Shown piece after piece: positions 10,801 through 24,340 of a DNA stretch of 64,000 nt (positions are counted from its first letter, which is position 1; each line of letters opens with the position of its first letter). The translations under genes were made by a program, and so were the position numbers. The notes under the pieces were generated by a model. It made no database searches. It was not told the DNA's origin and saw nothing but the letters and a program-made list of their open reading frames with translations. Source of the DNA: Yamagishiella unicocca (lineage: Eukaryota > Chlorophyta > Chlorophyceae > Chlamydomonadales > Volvocaceae); contig BDSL01000044.1 of the NCBI GenBank assembly GCA_003116995.1, positions 434,001 to 498,000 of the forward strand. Reading direction: 5' to 3'.

Positions 10801-12644
10801 CTTACCCGTCCTACACGGTGTGGGGCATCGACGGCACGCGCGACGAACGGCCAGGCCATCCACGGCCGCAGCCGTCTGTCCTGTCCTGCCAGCCGCAGCA
10901 ACAGCAGCAGCCATATCCACAAGGCGATGCGGGACCGGGGACGGGGCCTGATGAGGCTCCCGGTGTGGAGAGGCTCCAGGAGGGGCAGGCCTGGTCCGCG
11001 TCACTCCTGGCCGAGCTTGTGAGGGCCAAGGCGGCGACGGCAAGCCGGATAGCGTTGACTCGGGTTGCAGGAGTGTCGGCGTCGGCGTCAGCATCGCCAC
11101 CTGTCTTGTCAGATGAGGCGAGGCATGTGACTGAACCGCCGTCGCCGCCGCCGTCCGCGGCTGCGGCTTCATCGGTGGCGCAACCGCAACCACCGCAACC
11201 ACTGCAACCGTCGCAACCGCAATCGCGGTTACAATCGCGGCCGACGGTGGTCCAGCCGACCCTCACCGTGTGGCGCATGGACGGCTCGCCATGGACGGAG
11301 CGCCCGAAGGCGGAGGCCAAGCCGCCGCTGACTGTGCTGCGGTCCCAGCCGGCGCCGCAACTCCCAGCGGTGCCGGATGACTCCCGGGCCGCGGAAGACG
11401 AGGCCGGCGTCGTCGCTGCGCCCACTGCCGCCGCTGCCACCACCCTAGCCGCGCCTTCTGCCTCCGCCTCCTCGTCCGTTTCCGCAGCCGCAGCCGCAGC
11501 CGGCCACCTTTCCACGGCTCAGGACGAGCACCGCCGAGCCCCTGCCGTACACACAGCTTTGCGGGAACCCCAGGTGCCTCCGCGCGATGGAGGCACGCCT
11601 CCTCAGCCGGGCGGTACCGCCAGCAGGCCGAGCAAGAACGCGCCGTACACCTTGTGGCGCCTGGACGGCAGCTCGGAGGAGCACGACGGCGAGAGCAGGC
11701 CGCGGAGCACTGTGCTGCAGCTGCGGCATCAGCAGCCGCGCCGTGGCGGTTACGGCAGCGGGTACGGCAGTGGCGACGGCGGTTACAACAGCGGCGGCGG
11801 CGGCGGCGGCAGCGGCTCGTGGGGTCGGGAGGGCGGCCCGAGGGCGGCTGGTCCGGAGGTCCAGGCGGCGCGGGGGCTTGGGTCGGGAGGGGAGGGCACG
11901 GGCGGGTTCTCGGCTCCTGTCCGATCCCGACCCGCAGGGGCCGGGGAGGCGGAGGATGCAGTTGCGCGGCTTGCGCCCCCCCTGGACCATCACCAGCACC
12001 CGCCGCACCACTCAAAGGCCCAGATACAGGGGCAGCAGCAGCAGTACCAGCAGCGGGACCAGCAGCAGTACCAGCATCCGCACTTCCCGCAGCAGCGCTG
12101 GCGCGGGCAGCAGCAGGACAAGCAGCGGGAAGAGCAGGCGTACGGACTGCGGCAGCAGGAGGCGGGGCCGGCACGGCCGGGCGCCGTACCGTGGGGCGGC
12201 GGCGTCCACGCTGTCAGGCGCAGTAGCAGCGGCGGAGACGTGGGTAGCAGCAGCAGTAGCAACGTTAGCAGAAGCGACGTCAGGGAGGGCGAGCGGGGTG
12301 CCGCAGCAGGACAGCACGCGTCATCACTGGCGCGCTGGGAGGCGCGGGCAGCTACCGCCGCCGAGCCGATGCGTGTGTTTTCGGGTTCCGGAGCAGGCGC
12401 GCGGCTCGGCCTTGCTGGCGAGGGGGTCGGCGCTATCGCCGTGGGGAGCGGAAGCAGCGGCAGTAGAAGTAGTGACGGCGGTGCGAGGCCTGAGGGGTCA
12501 GGGTCAGCGCTGGGGCGGCGGGACCCTGCTGGTAGCGTGCATGAGTTGGGCGGTGCAGGCAGCGGCAGAACTGGCAGCGGCGGCGGCGGCGGCGGCGGCA
12601 GCGGCAGCGGCGGCGGCAGCGGCTACTGGCGGGGGGATGCATGA
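7810..12644 (+). CDS. Giant Nudix hydrolase-like protein with TVWxxDG repeats
   Basis: Four exons (7810-8191, 8322-8432, 8695-9438, 9850-12644) join in phase to 1343 residues. The Nudix fold starts at GVVPFAYREDDGELYVLM. The Nudix box is GGKVDPTDQGDPRR then REAHEETHG (residues 165-190): the catalytic REXXEEXG part is intact, but the upstream Glu is replaced and the spacing altered. An insert of roughly 180 residues (Gln-Asp-His runs, then four EGPVTGE-like repeats) splits the domain before HFPSGRYVAFVVHLPD and EKAEGLEWVSMRRLA. Everything after about residue 480 is low complexity except three copies of a TVWxxDG...TVLxxQ motif at about residues 732, 883 and 1011. Nudix enzymes cleave nucleoside-diphosphate-linked substrates; the substrate here cannot be told. 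The last exon is a single 2.8-kb frame. A later in-frame ATG at 7909 is an alternative start. Confidence 0.8.
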
Positions 12645-14417
<1,773 letters not shown>

Positions 14418-14466
14418 GCTTTTCGGCATCCCATGCGCACTGCTCTTCCTCCTTCAAGTCAAACTC

Positions 14467-14482
14467 GGTGTTTTTCAACACC
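14467..14482 (+). promoter_or_regulatory. Histone mRNA 3' stem-loop
   Basis: GGTGTT, loop TTTC, then AACACC form a perfect 6-bp stem with a 4-nt loop, followed by ACCAG, 50 nt past the H4 stop. This matches the canonical stem-loop that replaces a poly(A) tail on replication-dependent histone mRNAs. Confidence 0.92.
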
Positions 14483-15176
14483 ACCAGTCCGGCTTTTTAC
14501 CCCTTATCGTCGCCCTGTTGTCGCTCCCTGTACTCCATGGCTGTAATATACATTTTGGAAAACTGTACCTTCAACTGATGTTGAATCCGAACTCATCATG
14601 TTATAAATGGCACGGTACCGCAAAAGAGTCGAGGAGAAAGATGTACCGTGGGTCTCTTGGTGGCGTGGGTACGTGACCTTCTTCCCCGACGGCGCATGTG
14701 GCCATGGCTACGATGGGTTTCATATCGAATAGGTTTCATATGTTGCTGGCTTCCATTCAGGACCCTGCTTGACTCCTCGTTGCCCTCAAAGACCTCCAGT
14801 CATCGGTGTCGCCCCTACGCACCAATCATGATCTGGGACATACTGCAACCATCCAACCACGCAACAGAAATATACCATCCGCATGACGTTTTACGTATAC
14901 GAATGCGCACCGTGATACGTTTGATGGCCTGTTACCGGTACCCGAGCGACTCAGTCGCCTGATTTTGTCCGATCCTCGTGCTTACTTCCACACTTGAAGT
15001 CCAATTCCATTTTACTAACTGTAGACAGTTCGACGCCGTTACCGCGCGGTTCACGCATGACAATAATGCCGGCCCTCTAGAGGAACCATTGCACGAAACG
15101 TTTCGGCAACAATGCTTGCCACTGCCTACATCCTCATTCCATAGCTCAACGCCTTTGTGATCTATCTCAGCAAACC
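14483..15176. other. Intergenic between H4 and the SDR gene
   Basis: No coding signal was found. It should contain the SDR promoter; no TATA box is evident. Confidence 0.5.
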
Positions 15177-17855
15177 ATGTCGCTGCAGCGGAGCTGCTTT
15201 GGAACGTCGCAGCGCGTACTGCCGTCTGCGGCGCTCTTGCCATCATACATCGTCCGGCCCCTGGCAAGACAGCAGTCCGCCGCATGGGCAGCGGCAGCTA
15301 CCTTATCGCAGCCCGCGGCCGTCGCAATAGCGACGGCGTGTAGCGCAACAGACCCGGTCGCGGAGTCGGGCGCGGCACCCAAGCCCGCATCCGCACACTA
15401 CGGCCATCCCGCATCAGACGCGTTGCGCTGCCTTACCATTGTGACGGGTGCATCTCGCGGCCTCGGCGCCGCCGTTGCGCGAGTGCTGGCAGCCAATGGT
15501 CCGCCGCTGCCGCGGCCGCAGCCCGCCGCCGCGGCCCGCAGCGCCGCTTCGGGCGCCGCCTCGCCCCTTCCTTCCCATGCATCATTCCCCTCCTTGATCC
15601 ACGACATGGTCCTACTGTCCACGGACTCATCTCGCCTCGACGCTTTCGTACGACAGGAGCTAGCGCCTCTCCTGGAGCACCAGCAGCACCAACAGCAACA
15701 ACAGCTGGGCGCTACTGGTGAGACGGGGGCCCGTGAACAGTCGGCAGCCGCTACCACGACCGCGTCGTTGCCCTCATCCGCCGCCGCCATCACCACCCGT
15801 CCGACCGTTACAGCGACAACCGCCACAACCACCCGCATCCACACCGTCTGCTTCGACCTCGGTGACCTGGATTCGCTGGAAGCCAACACCGCCCGCCTGC
15901 TTTCGCGGAGGTCCCCGTGTCAAGCGGGCCCCGGCGATGATGATGATGGCGATGGCGATGGGGGAATGCAGGCGGCGACGGCCGCCTCCGGCGAAAGCGC
16001 CTCCTCCGCTGCCCCCGCCGCTGCCAGGGGCGTGTTGCCGCTGCCGCCCTCCGCCTACACACACGTCCTGCTGGTGCACAACGCGGGGCAGGTGGGGTGG
16101 GGCTGGACGTGGGAGCTGCATGCAGGTGTAGGCGCCTCCTGGTTGTGTGACGCCGCCCTGCCGGGCCGCCGCTCTGCGCTCTCCGGGCTCCTCGTGTCTG
16201 CACCCCCACCTCCCTGCCCCCGCCCGGCCAAACCCTCATCCCGCGGCCGCAGGTGGGCGACTTGGCGCCCCTGGAGCTTCAGGGCCTGGCGAACATGCGA
16301 CGGCAGGTACGGGGTACGACGCCATGTACGGGGTACGACGCAGGCGTACAAAGTGTACCGGCCAGCACACAAGCGTGGCTGAGCTGCGTGCCAGTCGTGT
16401 TGCCGCTGGCGGCCCTTTGTCCCACAGCAAATCCAGATTTACTCGGACGATCAATGCTGTAGTCGTTAAGATGCCCCAGCGGTTGCTACGTTCGGGTCCC
16501 GAACCGGACGCGCTGCCAACTGCCCAACCGCCCAACCGCCCAACCGCCCATCCACCAGACGGACATCAACGTGACGTCGTTTGCGCACCTGACGTCGGCG
16601 GTGCTGCGCGCCTTCCTGCACACACCCCTGGGCGAGGCGCGGCACGAGGAACGACAAGCGCCGCCGCAGCTGCCGCCGCAGCCGCACGCTCCGGAGCTAC
16701 GGCAGCAGGATGCGAGAACAAGAAATTCGGCCAACATGGCGGCGGCTGCCGATGCCGCTCAAGCCGATGACGTCAGCAACCCGATCGCCACTTCGACGAG
16801 GGCCCATGGGGCGCCGGACCCGCCACCGCCGCAGCGGCGCGTCATCAGCATCGTCAACATCTCCTCCGTCAGCGTCGACCAGCCGTACGAACATTTTTCC
16901 TTGTACGGCATGGGCAAGGCCGCCCGCCACATGATCGTGCGCAGCGTGGCGCACGAGGCGGCGCTGCGGGAAGCCAGTGAGGCGGCGGCGGCGGTTGGTG
17001 GTTGTGGTTATGCCGGTGGTGGTTCGCTGCCGGCGTGGGTACGCGCGCTGAGCTACGCACCGGGTGCAATAGACACGGAGATGCAGGTGGGGCTGGGATG
17101 GGGCTGGGGTGGGGCTGGGTTTTAGGGTTTCCAAGATGCGAGGTCGGAGTGCTCGCTTGCCGTCCTGATCGCACCCAGATGTATGCGCATGCTGCGCTGC
17201 TTGGGTACCTAATTTAAGACCATAAGGCCTTGCAGGCTGCAGCAGTAGGGGGAGAGGGGCGCAGGTGGCGAACAGGGCCCTATGCACATGAGGCTCAGCC
17301 ATGAGGTCGCCGCTGGTCCTCGCGTCCAGCGCAGGTGGGATCGTTCCACCTTTGACTCGCTGGCGACATCTTCCACTCAGTGTGATATCTTTCTCTCAAC
17401 GCGGACTCGTCACGGTACCCGTGTGACATGCTCCACCGTCATGCAGCAGGCCCTGTTTACAGCTTGGTTTGTCCCTCTTGGGCCTTCCCGCGTCACTAAG
17501 CCGTTTTAACTACCGGTACCACTCCTTCCCGGACGACTGGATGTGCCGCCCGCAACCACCAACGATGACGTAAGGGCCGCGTCAACTAACGGTCCCGTCG
17601 CCGCCCCAACGGTATCCTGTGCTCTAGGCGGCAGCGCGCGAGGCCCTGCCGGCGGGGCCCCTCAAGGCGCGGTTCGAGGACAACGCGCGCGCGGGGCGAC
17701 TTGTCGACCCACGGGTCAGCGCGCAGGTCCTGTACGACATCCTGGCGGCGGATGCATACCCGAGCGGTGCGCACATGGACTTCTACTCGGTGACGACGGC
17801 CACCGCGAGCGGCGCCGCGGGTGCTGAGTCACACCCCCTAGCGCGGGGGGCCTGA
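15177..17855 (+). CDS. SPR: Sepiapterin-reductase-like short-chain dehydrogenase
   Basis: Exons 15177-16091, 16253-16306, 16559-17086 and 17628-17855 join in phase 0 to 574 residues, about twice a normal SDR. The Rossmann motif TGASRGLG is at 90-97 and HNAG at about 301-304. The catalytic Ser lies in VNISS (422-426), followed by Y439-G-M-G-K443. The C-terminal half resembles sepiapterin reductase in particular: TDINVTSFAHLTSAVLRAF, YGMGKAARHM, SYAPGAIDTEMQ, then GRLVDPRVSAQVL and SGAHMDFYSV. Sepiapterin reductase makes tetrahydrobiopterin with NADPH. The extra length comes from an Arg/Ala/Ser-rich N-terminus, perhaps an organelle transit peptide, and from Ala/Thr/Gly/Gln inserts between the strands. 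The substrate is inferred from similarity alone. Confidence 0.83.
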
Positions 17856-19021
17856 GCAGCGCTGAGCCGGGAGCCGGCTGGCGCTCTGGCGGCTCACACG
17901 GACAGGGTTTCTTGCGTGTGTTTTTCCTTGGCGGTTTCGTACGTTGGCAGGAGACCCGTGGGTCGGCACTCTTGTTGGTGGAGACGGCTTGCAGCCTGGC
18001 AGGAGCAGTTGTGAGGGCAGGGCGCGCCCAGTCGCAGCCCACGCGAGGAGCCGCGAGCGCTGCGTGCGTGTGTAGTTTGGACATGCGCAGACGAAGTGTC
18101 AGGTAAACCAGGGCAAATTAAGGGGCTGACGAAGGCGTGAGGGTGCTGTCAAGACTTTGTCAAGCTGCCAAAGAGCTCTGGTCTACAACATGACCCACCA
18201 CGGAAGGTCATTTCCTTGACCCTGCTCTCCTACAAATACACAACACGGCGCCCGCACGTGGAACACACGCACACACACACACGATGTGTGCATCCCACAG
18301 CAACTGGTATACTGGTTATGTGTCCATCTGTGGGGTCGGTCTGTTGGGTAGAAAGAAAAGTCCGACTTATTTATGGAAACAGCCGCTTGTGTTGCACACA
18401 GCGCTGCTCCATTATCGCATTTTCCCACTCACAAGCCCGCTCTGCTATAATCGGGTATCACCGCCGCCCACTGCGCGGTACGCTCGATGCCCCCGCTGCT
18501 GCACCTCCGAATGGCTCTGCCGGACGCCACCATTAAGAACAACACACGCACACACAGTACCCTCCTCCCTGAAGAATGCCGCGATAAATCGATTTACATA
18601 GCAAACGACGCGTCGAAATGAACCGCAGGCAGTGCACGCACGCGTGGCGTTCCAAGGTCAAAGAAAATGAGAGGACGATCGCATCAGGTCGCGCTCGTAC
18701 GGCCCCCTGTTTGCCCGCATCCCATGTCGTGACCGGTCGTGTAGCCATCAACACTCTTGACTTGTCCGTGGGGACCATTGCACGTATATCCACCAGCGTT
18801 GCTCTTGATCCCAGCCGACGGCTTACAACCGACCAGACGCTTGTGGCTCTCGCTGATTCTCGTCAGGTCCCCTCCTCCGTCTCCTCAAGTTCCCTCCTCA
18901 GTCCCAAAACTCGAAGGGCTGTGTTTGCATGCGTGCGAGGAAAAGAGGGGGCAAAGGACAGTGAACGATTTGTGGGGGCTACCTACATTTCCTCTCCTGT
19001 GATTTTTGCAATAGAACAGGC
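17856..19021. other. Convergent 3' gap between the SDR and GT90 genes
   Basis: This holds the 3' UTRs of two convergent genes and a short CA repeat near 18262-18285. No additional gene is supported. Confidence 0.5.
18823..18827 (-). terminator. Candidate TGTAA poly(A) signal of GT90
   Basis: TTACA on the plus strand lies about 195 bp past the GT90 stop at 19022. Another copy is at 18594-18598. Confidence 0.35.
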
Positions 19022-22000
19022 CTATTCTCCGTGAAGGGAGGTCTGCGGCTCGACGGTAAGGTACGCACGCCCGTCTCCTTTCCGTACAAAGGCGCACGTC
19101 CGTACGACACACAGCAGCCACCGCCACCGCCACGACCTCCCTCCCACCCCATACGTTCCACAGTCACCGTACCCTAGCCCATCCGATACTCTGCCGCGTA
19201 CGACCAACACACGTGTCTACACACGTATCCCGTACGCACACCTCGTCCCGGCCCCCAGGACACTCACCCCCAGCTTGTTCGCGGCCAGCTCCTGCCACCC
19301 CTCCGCTTGCATGTACTCGTCCAGGGGCTGCATGTGGGCGTACTTGCGGCTGATCCCCTCGGGTCCCGGCTCGTAGCGCGTCATCCCGCCCATCTCCTAG
19401 CAGACCCAGGGGGTTTGACCAATGGGGGGTTTGACCAAGGGGGGGACGGCAGGCAAGTTGCTGGGGTGGTGCGGGTATGAGGGGTGACCTGTGGGTCGGC
19501 ACTGAATAGGAAACCCGATGTGCAAACGTCTGGTACACGGCGGTGTGGGTGAGTGGGTGGTGGGGTTGGGGTGGGTGGGTGGGTGGGGAGGGTGCAGCAG
19601 TGCGGCAGCGCGAGGGCTGGGTCCCGGGGAATGGCCGGGACGACGCGAACAGGATGTGAAAAGGCATCCAAACGATGGCCGACTGAACGGTGGATGGAAG
19701 GTGTTGGGCTCCCCAAAACCCTAAAAGCCCCTAGTCGGATACCGTTATCGTAGCCAGGAGGATGAGGTCACGGAAAGCACGCCCGGACACCCCCGTCCCC
19801 GCTTCTAGGCTTCCTCCAACTCTACGAGTCGGCTCCCGGGTTCCTCTCCGCCCCACCTGCAGCAGCTTGAGCCAGTAGCACATGAGCGCCCGCTTGTGGA
19901 GGTACCGGAGAGCAACCTGCTGGGCGGCGGCGGCGATGTTGGCCGCCTCGGCGTCGTGTTCCTTCGCCCATGTGATCATGTGCTTCGTGTCCTGTCGAGA
20001 GCGGGGAAGATCGGCGTGGAGGAGAGATCGGCGACGAGGGGAGATCGGCGACGAGGGGAGATCGGCGTGGAGGAGAGATCGGCGTGGAGGGGAGATCGGC
20101 GTCAGTGTCGGGGTGATGCGCGCCTAGGGAGTTGCTGTGTGGCAGGGGGCCGAGGTGAGTGTGGGGAAGAGGGGAAGAGGTGCCAGTGCAGGGGAAGGCC
20201 TGTGCGTGATGAGCCGAGCTGGCACATCCGTACCTCGGGGGCTTCCGTCCAGATGGGCACGTAGTGCTTGAAGGGATGTATGAGGTGGTGGAAGAAGGCG
20301 CGGTAGCCTGGCGAGGTGTGGGCGGGGTTCGGGAATTCAAGCTGCCGGGTCGGGGTTTCAGAGCCGTGGATTGCACGGAGCGACGACGCGGCTCCAGGTC
20401 GGGGAAGCCGGGGGTGCCTCCTAGACAGCACAGCAGGGCGTCTCCAACCCCTGGCACGAGCCATGTTCTGGTTCTGGAGCTGCTACTGCTGCACCCGTCC
20501 CCAGCTCAGCATGCAATCCCAAACAAGTGTACCAAAAGCTTCCTACTCGGTGTTGGTTTTCAGTGCCGGTCTATGAGTTTCCTCCCACCCACCCCAGTGG
20601 TTTGTCGACCGTGGATTAGCGGCTATGATACACCCTCCCAGCTCGGCTCCTCCATCGCCCCACTCCTCATGCCTCTCCTCCTCCGTCGCTTCACCACCCC
20701 CTCGCGGCCCCCCCAGGTCCTGCACCCAAACGCCCCTCTCAACCTCCTCCCTGCCCACCGCTCTGTTCTTTGAACACCAAGCTGTTGAGGACCAGCAGCT
20801 GCTCCAGTCGTGAGGAGCAGGTTTGACCGTCCAGGTGCAGAACCCACTTGTGGGACGCGTGGTGCATCATGTCACGCTTGGGCTGCGGCGCGGGCGGTTG
20901 TCGGTTGGGCGGTTGTCGGTTGGTTCGTTTATTCGTTGCGGCGGGGAAAAGGGTAGAAAGAAAGGCACGGCGGTGACTGGGCAGAAACTAGGCAATCGCT
21001 AAGCGGACGGGAGGAGGAAAGGAGGGAGGTGAGACGGGCGGTCCTGCCTCACCACCATGCCCGCCGGCCCTAACCCGAGCACCTACCATCCTGGAAACCG
21101 TCGCAGCTCAGCGATAGTGGCACCCCCCCCTTCCTCCTCCTATGTCGTTCCTCTGTCAAGTAGCCGGGTCTCCTCGCCCCACACCCCCTTATCACCTTAA
21201 ACTACGATTCAGCAGCGCCTCCGCTCCGTCTACTCGCCTCCCGTCTCTTCTGGACCGCCATCTTCACCGCCTTGGTTTGTCGGCCGTGGATCCGCGGATT
21301 CTCTTTAAAAACCCCTTGTCCGGCTCCCATGTCGTGTAACCGGGTCTTGTCGTACCCTCCCTCCTCCCGCCCACCTCCCCCACCTGCTGCGCGATGTCCA
21401 ATGGCAGCCCCGACCAGTTGGCTCCCCGGGCCCACTCCCAGATGTAGTGTTTGCGGACGTTGCAGAACCACAGATCGGCGCTGGCTTCGCTGGTGGGTTT
21501 GAGAGGAGGCGGAGGGGGTCGCTGCGGTGCGGTGAGGGTGCGGTGGGTCCGTGGATTCGGGTCGGGCTCGGATCTGATATGGATCCAAATCACATAGAAT
21601 CCGGAGTGACGAGGCGACGACCACTCACTCGCATATGTCCTTGCCGTCCTTGCCCTTGCGGTACAGCTCCGGAGCGTGCTTGTTGGCCACGCGGGGGTAC
21701 GGCGAGAACCTGTACGGCAGTGGTGGCAGCCACGGGGCGGGCGGGCGGGCGGGTGGCTTGGGAGCGTCGACCGCAGCAGGGTGGCGGGCGCTGGAGAGTG
21801 TTGAGTGCTAGTAGGGGCCTCCCTCCCCTCCTCTGCCACCTTACCTCACCCCCCACCCTACCCATCCCCAGTTCCCCGTACTTCCTCGGATCTAAGTGTT
21901 TGTGCTCTACCCCACCATGGCTTTCCTCCACCCGCCCACCGGTCCGCGCCTAGCAGCGCCCAGCCACCCCCCCCCCCCAGCTGCCCTTCCGCCCCCACCT

Positions 22001-23696
22001 TGCCTCACCTTACCCCCCCCGTCCCTCCTCCTCGGGTGTCCTCAAACCCCCCCACACACACTTTCAAACGCGTGTCCGAAAACTACGTGCCAGGCTAGCC
22101 TCTGGCCTCCGTTTCCTGTACCGTGACATCGCCACTCCCCCCCTCGTCCGCGGGGACCCACCTGCCGAACAGCCGTTCCTGCTTCTTCTTCCAGGGCCAC
22201 GCCCTGCTGAAGTTGCGCGCCTGCCCGAGCAGCTTCGTCGTGAAGTTGCGCATGAAGAAGTGGATGTCCGGGATGAGCACGTCCGCGTGCGAACGTTCCG
22301 ACTTGCAGAAGCTCAGCACCAGCGGCAGCTGCTCGGGGTGGGTGCCGTTTTCGAAGTGGTACAGCAGGATGGCGGGCTCGTCGGCGCTGTTGAAGACGAA
22401 CTCCACGTCGGGGATGGCTGCGCCGAAGGTGGAAGAGAGCGCGAGGAAGAGCGCAAAGTGCGCTGTAATCAGGCGCTGTGGACGGCAAGGGACAAGGGAG
22501 GACGGGGCATCGGCGGCGTGGGAGGGGCATTGCGGGGACGGGGGCGTGGAGCCGCCCCGCTGTCTGTCAGCCGGTCGCCCGGTCTGCCAGACTGTCACTC
22601 AGTCACCAGTCAGCCAGCCCGTCAGTCTTGCAGCAGCGTGTCGTACCACAGCGGCACCGGGAGTGGATTCGGTCGCGAATTATACCGCCATCGCCGCTCG
22701 CCGCCAAGCCTGTCCGAGCCAGTCCGAATGTCCTCGTGGCCCATCAGCCATCACAGGAGGAACGACCCGCACACGTGCGTTGCGAGTTGAGGCTAGGACT
22801 TGCTCCGGAACCATGAGACGTGCCAGCAAGGTGGCCCCTCTTTCTCGCCGTGCGGTTTCCAGCGGGGCCAGCGCCCACCAGCACTCGCGGCTGCGGTTGC
22901 GGCTGTGGCTCCTGCTGGACGGGTGCAAGGCGGAGGCCTGGCCCATCCCCGCTCCGAGACCAGACCATGCCGTTGCTGGTTCTCAACAGGCAAGCAACAA
23001 GTGTTCTTCGTCGCTAGCCCTTCACAGGAGGCATGCCCGTATGGTGCTCATGCGCTCGGATGGGCGCCTGTCGCCTGACGCGAAGCTACGCTGGATGACG
23101 GTGTCTCCCTCCACTCGCTGTCCTCCGAAACGAGCCCCGAGAATGCTGTTGTTGAAAACGCGCGCGTTTGTGGTGCGCGAGTCATAAAAAACACGCCGCT
23201 ATGGCGCTGTCTGGCCTGCGGTTGTACGCTCCGTGCGCCACTTTTTCTAGCGCCAGGTCTCTTCCCCTCGTACCTTATGGTGACCAACCGTGTTGAGTAG
23301 TGCAGCGTCCGTAATTAAATAGGGCTTGCCGCCCTTGAAGAGTATCCCAGCGCCTTTGTGGCGCATGGGATAGTTGAAAATGACGTCCTGTGTCATATCC
23401 ATCATTTTTGCTGTAATGCCTGTTTGGCGCCAATACTGCAGGTCTTGGTCAATTGTGTCATAAAGGGCTGTGAAGTTTCCCGTCGCGCAGTAGTCGGCCG
23501 GCGTGCTGCGCGAGCGCGACCTCATCAATGGCCGAGCCCCAATCGCTCCAGCTCCATGCTGTGCTCCCGATTGCTCGATATCCAACCGAACGGGAGCAGG
23601 GGGGACTGATGTTCCCACCGATTGTTGAGGAGCTGCCCAGACAAACAGCGTTACAGCGCACTGCCATATTATTGAAATGATTTTAAATTTGTGCAT
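19022..23696 (-). CDS. GT90 (CAP10/POGLUT-type) glycosyltransferase
   Basis: Nine exons (23696-23274, 22475-22162, 21709-21629, 21489-21384, 20882-20759, 20307-20234, 19991-19857, 19396-19268, 19042-19022) join in phase to 468 residues. The N-terminus has a hydrophobic signal or anchor (IISIIWQCAVTLFVWAA). Family landmarks follow in order: IPDVEFVFNSADEP, FSPYPRVANKH, DLWFCNVRKHYIWEWA, and the CAP10 core KWVLHLDGQTCSSRLEQLL (residues 320-338). Then come LNSLVFKEQSGYRAFF, HPFKHYVPIWTEAPE and DTKHMITWAKEHDAEA with LHKRALMCYWLKLL. GT90 enzymes add xylose or glucose to secreted proteins or polysaccharides in the ER/Golgi. Donor and acceptor cannot be told here. The last exon is only seven codons. 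Intron 4 carries a variant intronic repeat and intron 6 a 17-18-bp tandem array. Confidence 0.88.
20008..20102. repeat. Tandem GAGATCGGCG array in GT90 intron 6
   Basis: Units of about 17-18 bp built on GAGATCGGCG with TGGAGGG or ACGAGGG follow one another through the intron. Confidence 0.8.
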
Positions 23697-24340
23697 GTGC
23701 GAGCGCGGCCTAGGCAGTTTTTATTCCCGTGTTGCTTGCTTGTGGCTGCAGCTGCCAAAGCGCGAATGCAAATTAGGTTGTGATCTAAAGGTAATTGCTG
23801 CCTAGTCAGTGTGCAACAACAATTCTCCTGCAACCTGTATAGCTTGATATTTTCTGTTAGTATTCCAAATAATTTGGACCTTCTGCTCCGGAACCAACAC
23901 CGATTCCCTTCGAAAGGCAAGGTTTCTGGCCCACACTTGCCGAGTTGATTAGGCTTTATCGGGGCTGCATCGGGAAGGAGGATTTACTCAAACGACTTGC
24001 CGAACAATGTTGAGTCCTCGCTGCAACGCCTAGTTCTCTAGTAATTACAACGCGACAAACATTCAGGAACGTTTGTTTTAATTGATGAAATAAGTACTGA
24101 CAACTAAGCAGCTCCTGCGTTCAGTCGTCCCTTGGCATGCGCTTGAGGGCAGGGGCCGGGGCCAGGCCCCCAGCCCGCAGGCGTTGCAATACACAGTAAT
24201 ATTTGCCTATGGTTGAACATCAGCTGCGCTTTTGAACCCAAGTGTTCGTCTTGGACCTGTGGAACGGCGAGGCGAGCGCCTTCGCCATAGCCGCGGCACA
24301 CAGCAGGCGCTGAATTTTGGGACCTACTCCAACAACTAGC
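23697..24340. promoter_or_regulatory. Divergent promoter region of GT90 and CCDC180
   Basis: These 644 bp separate two divergent start codons. The left two thirds are AT-rich for this genome. No gene and no clear TATA box were seen. Confidence 0.45.
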
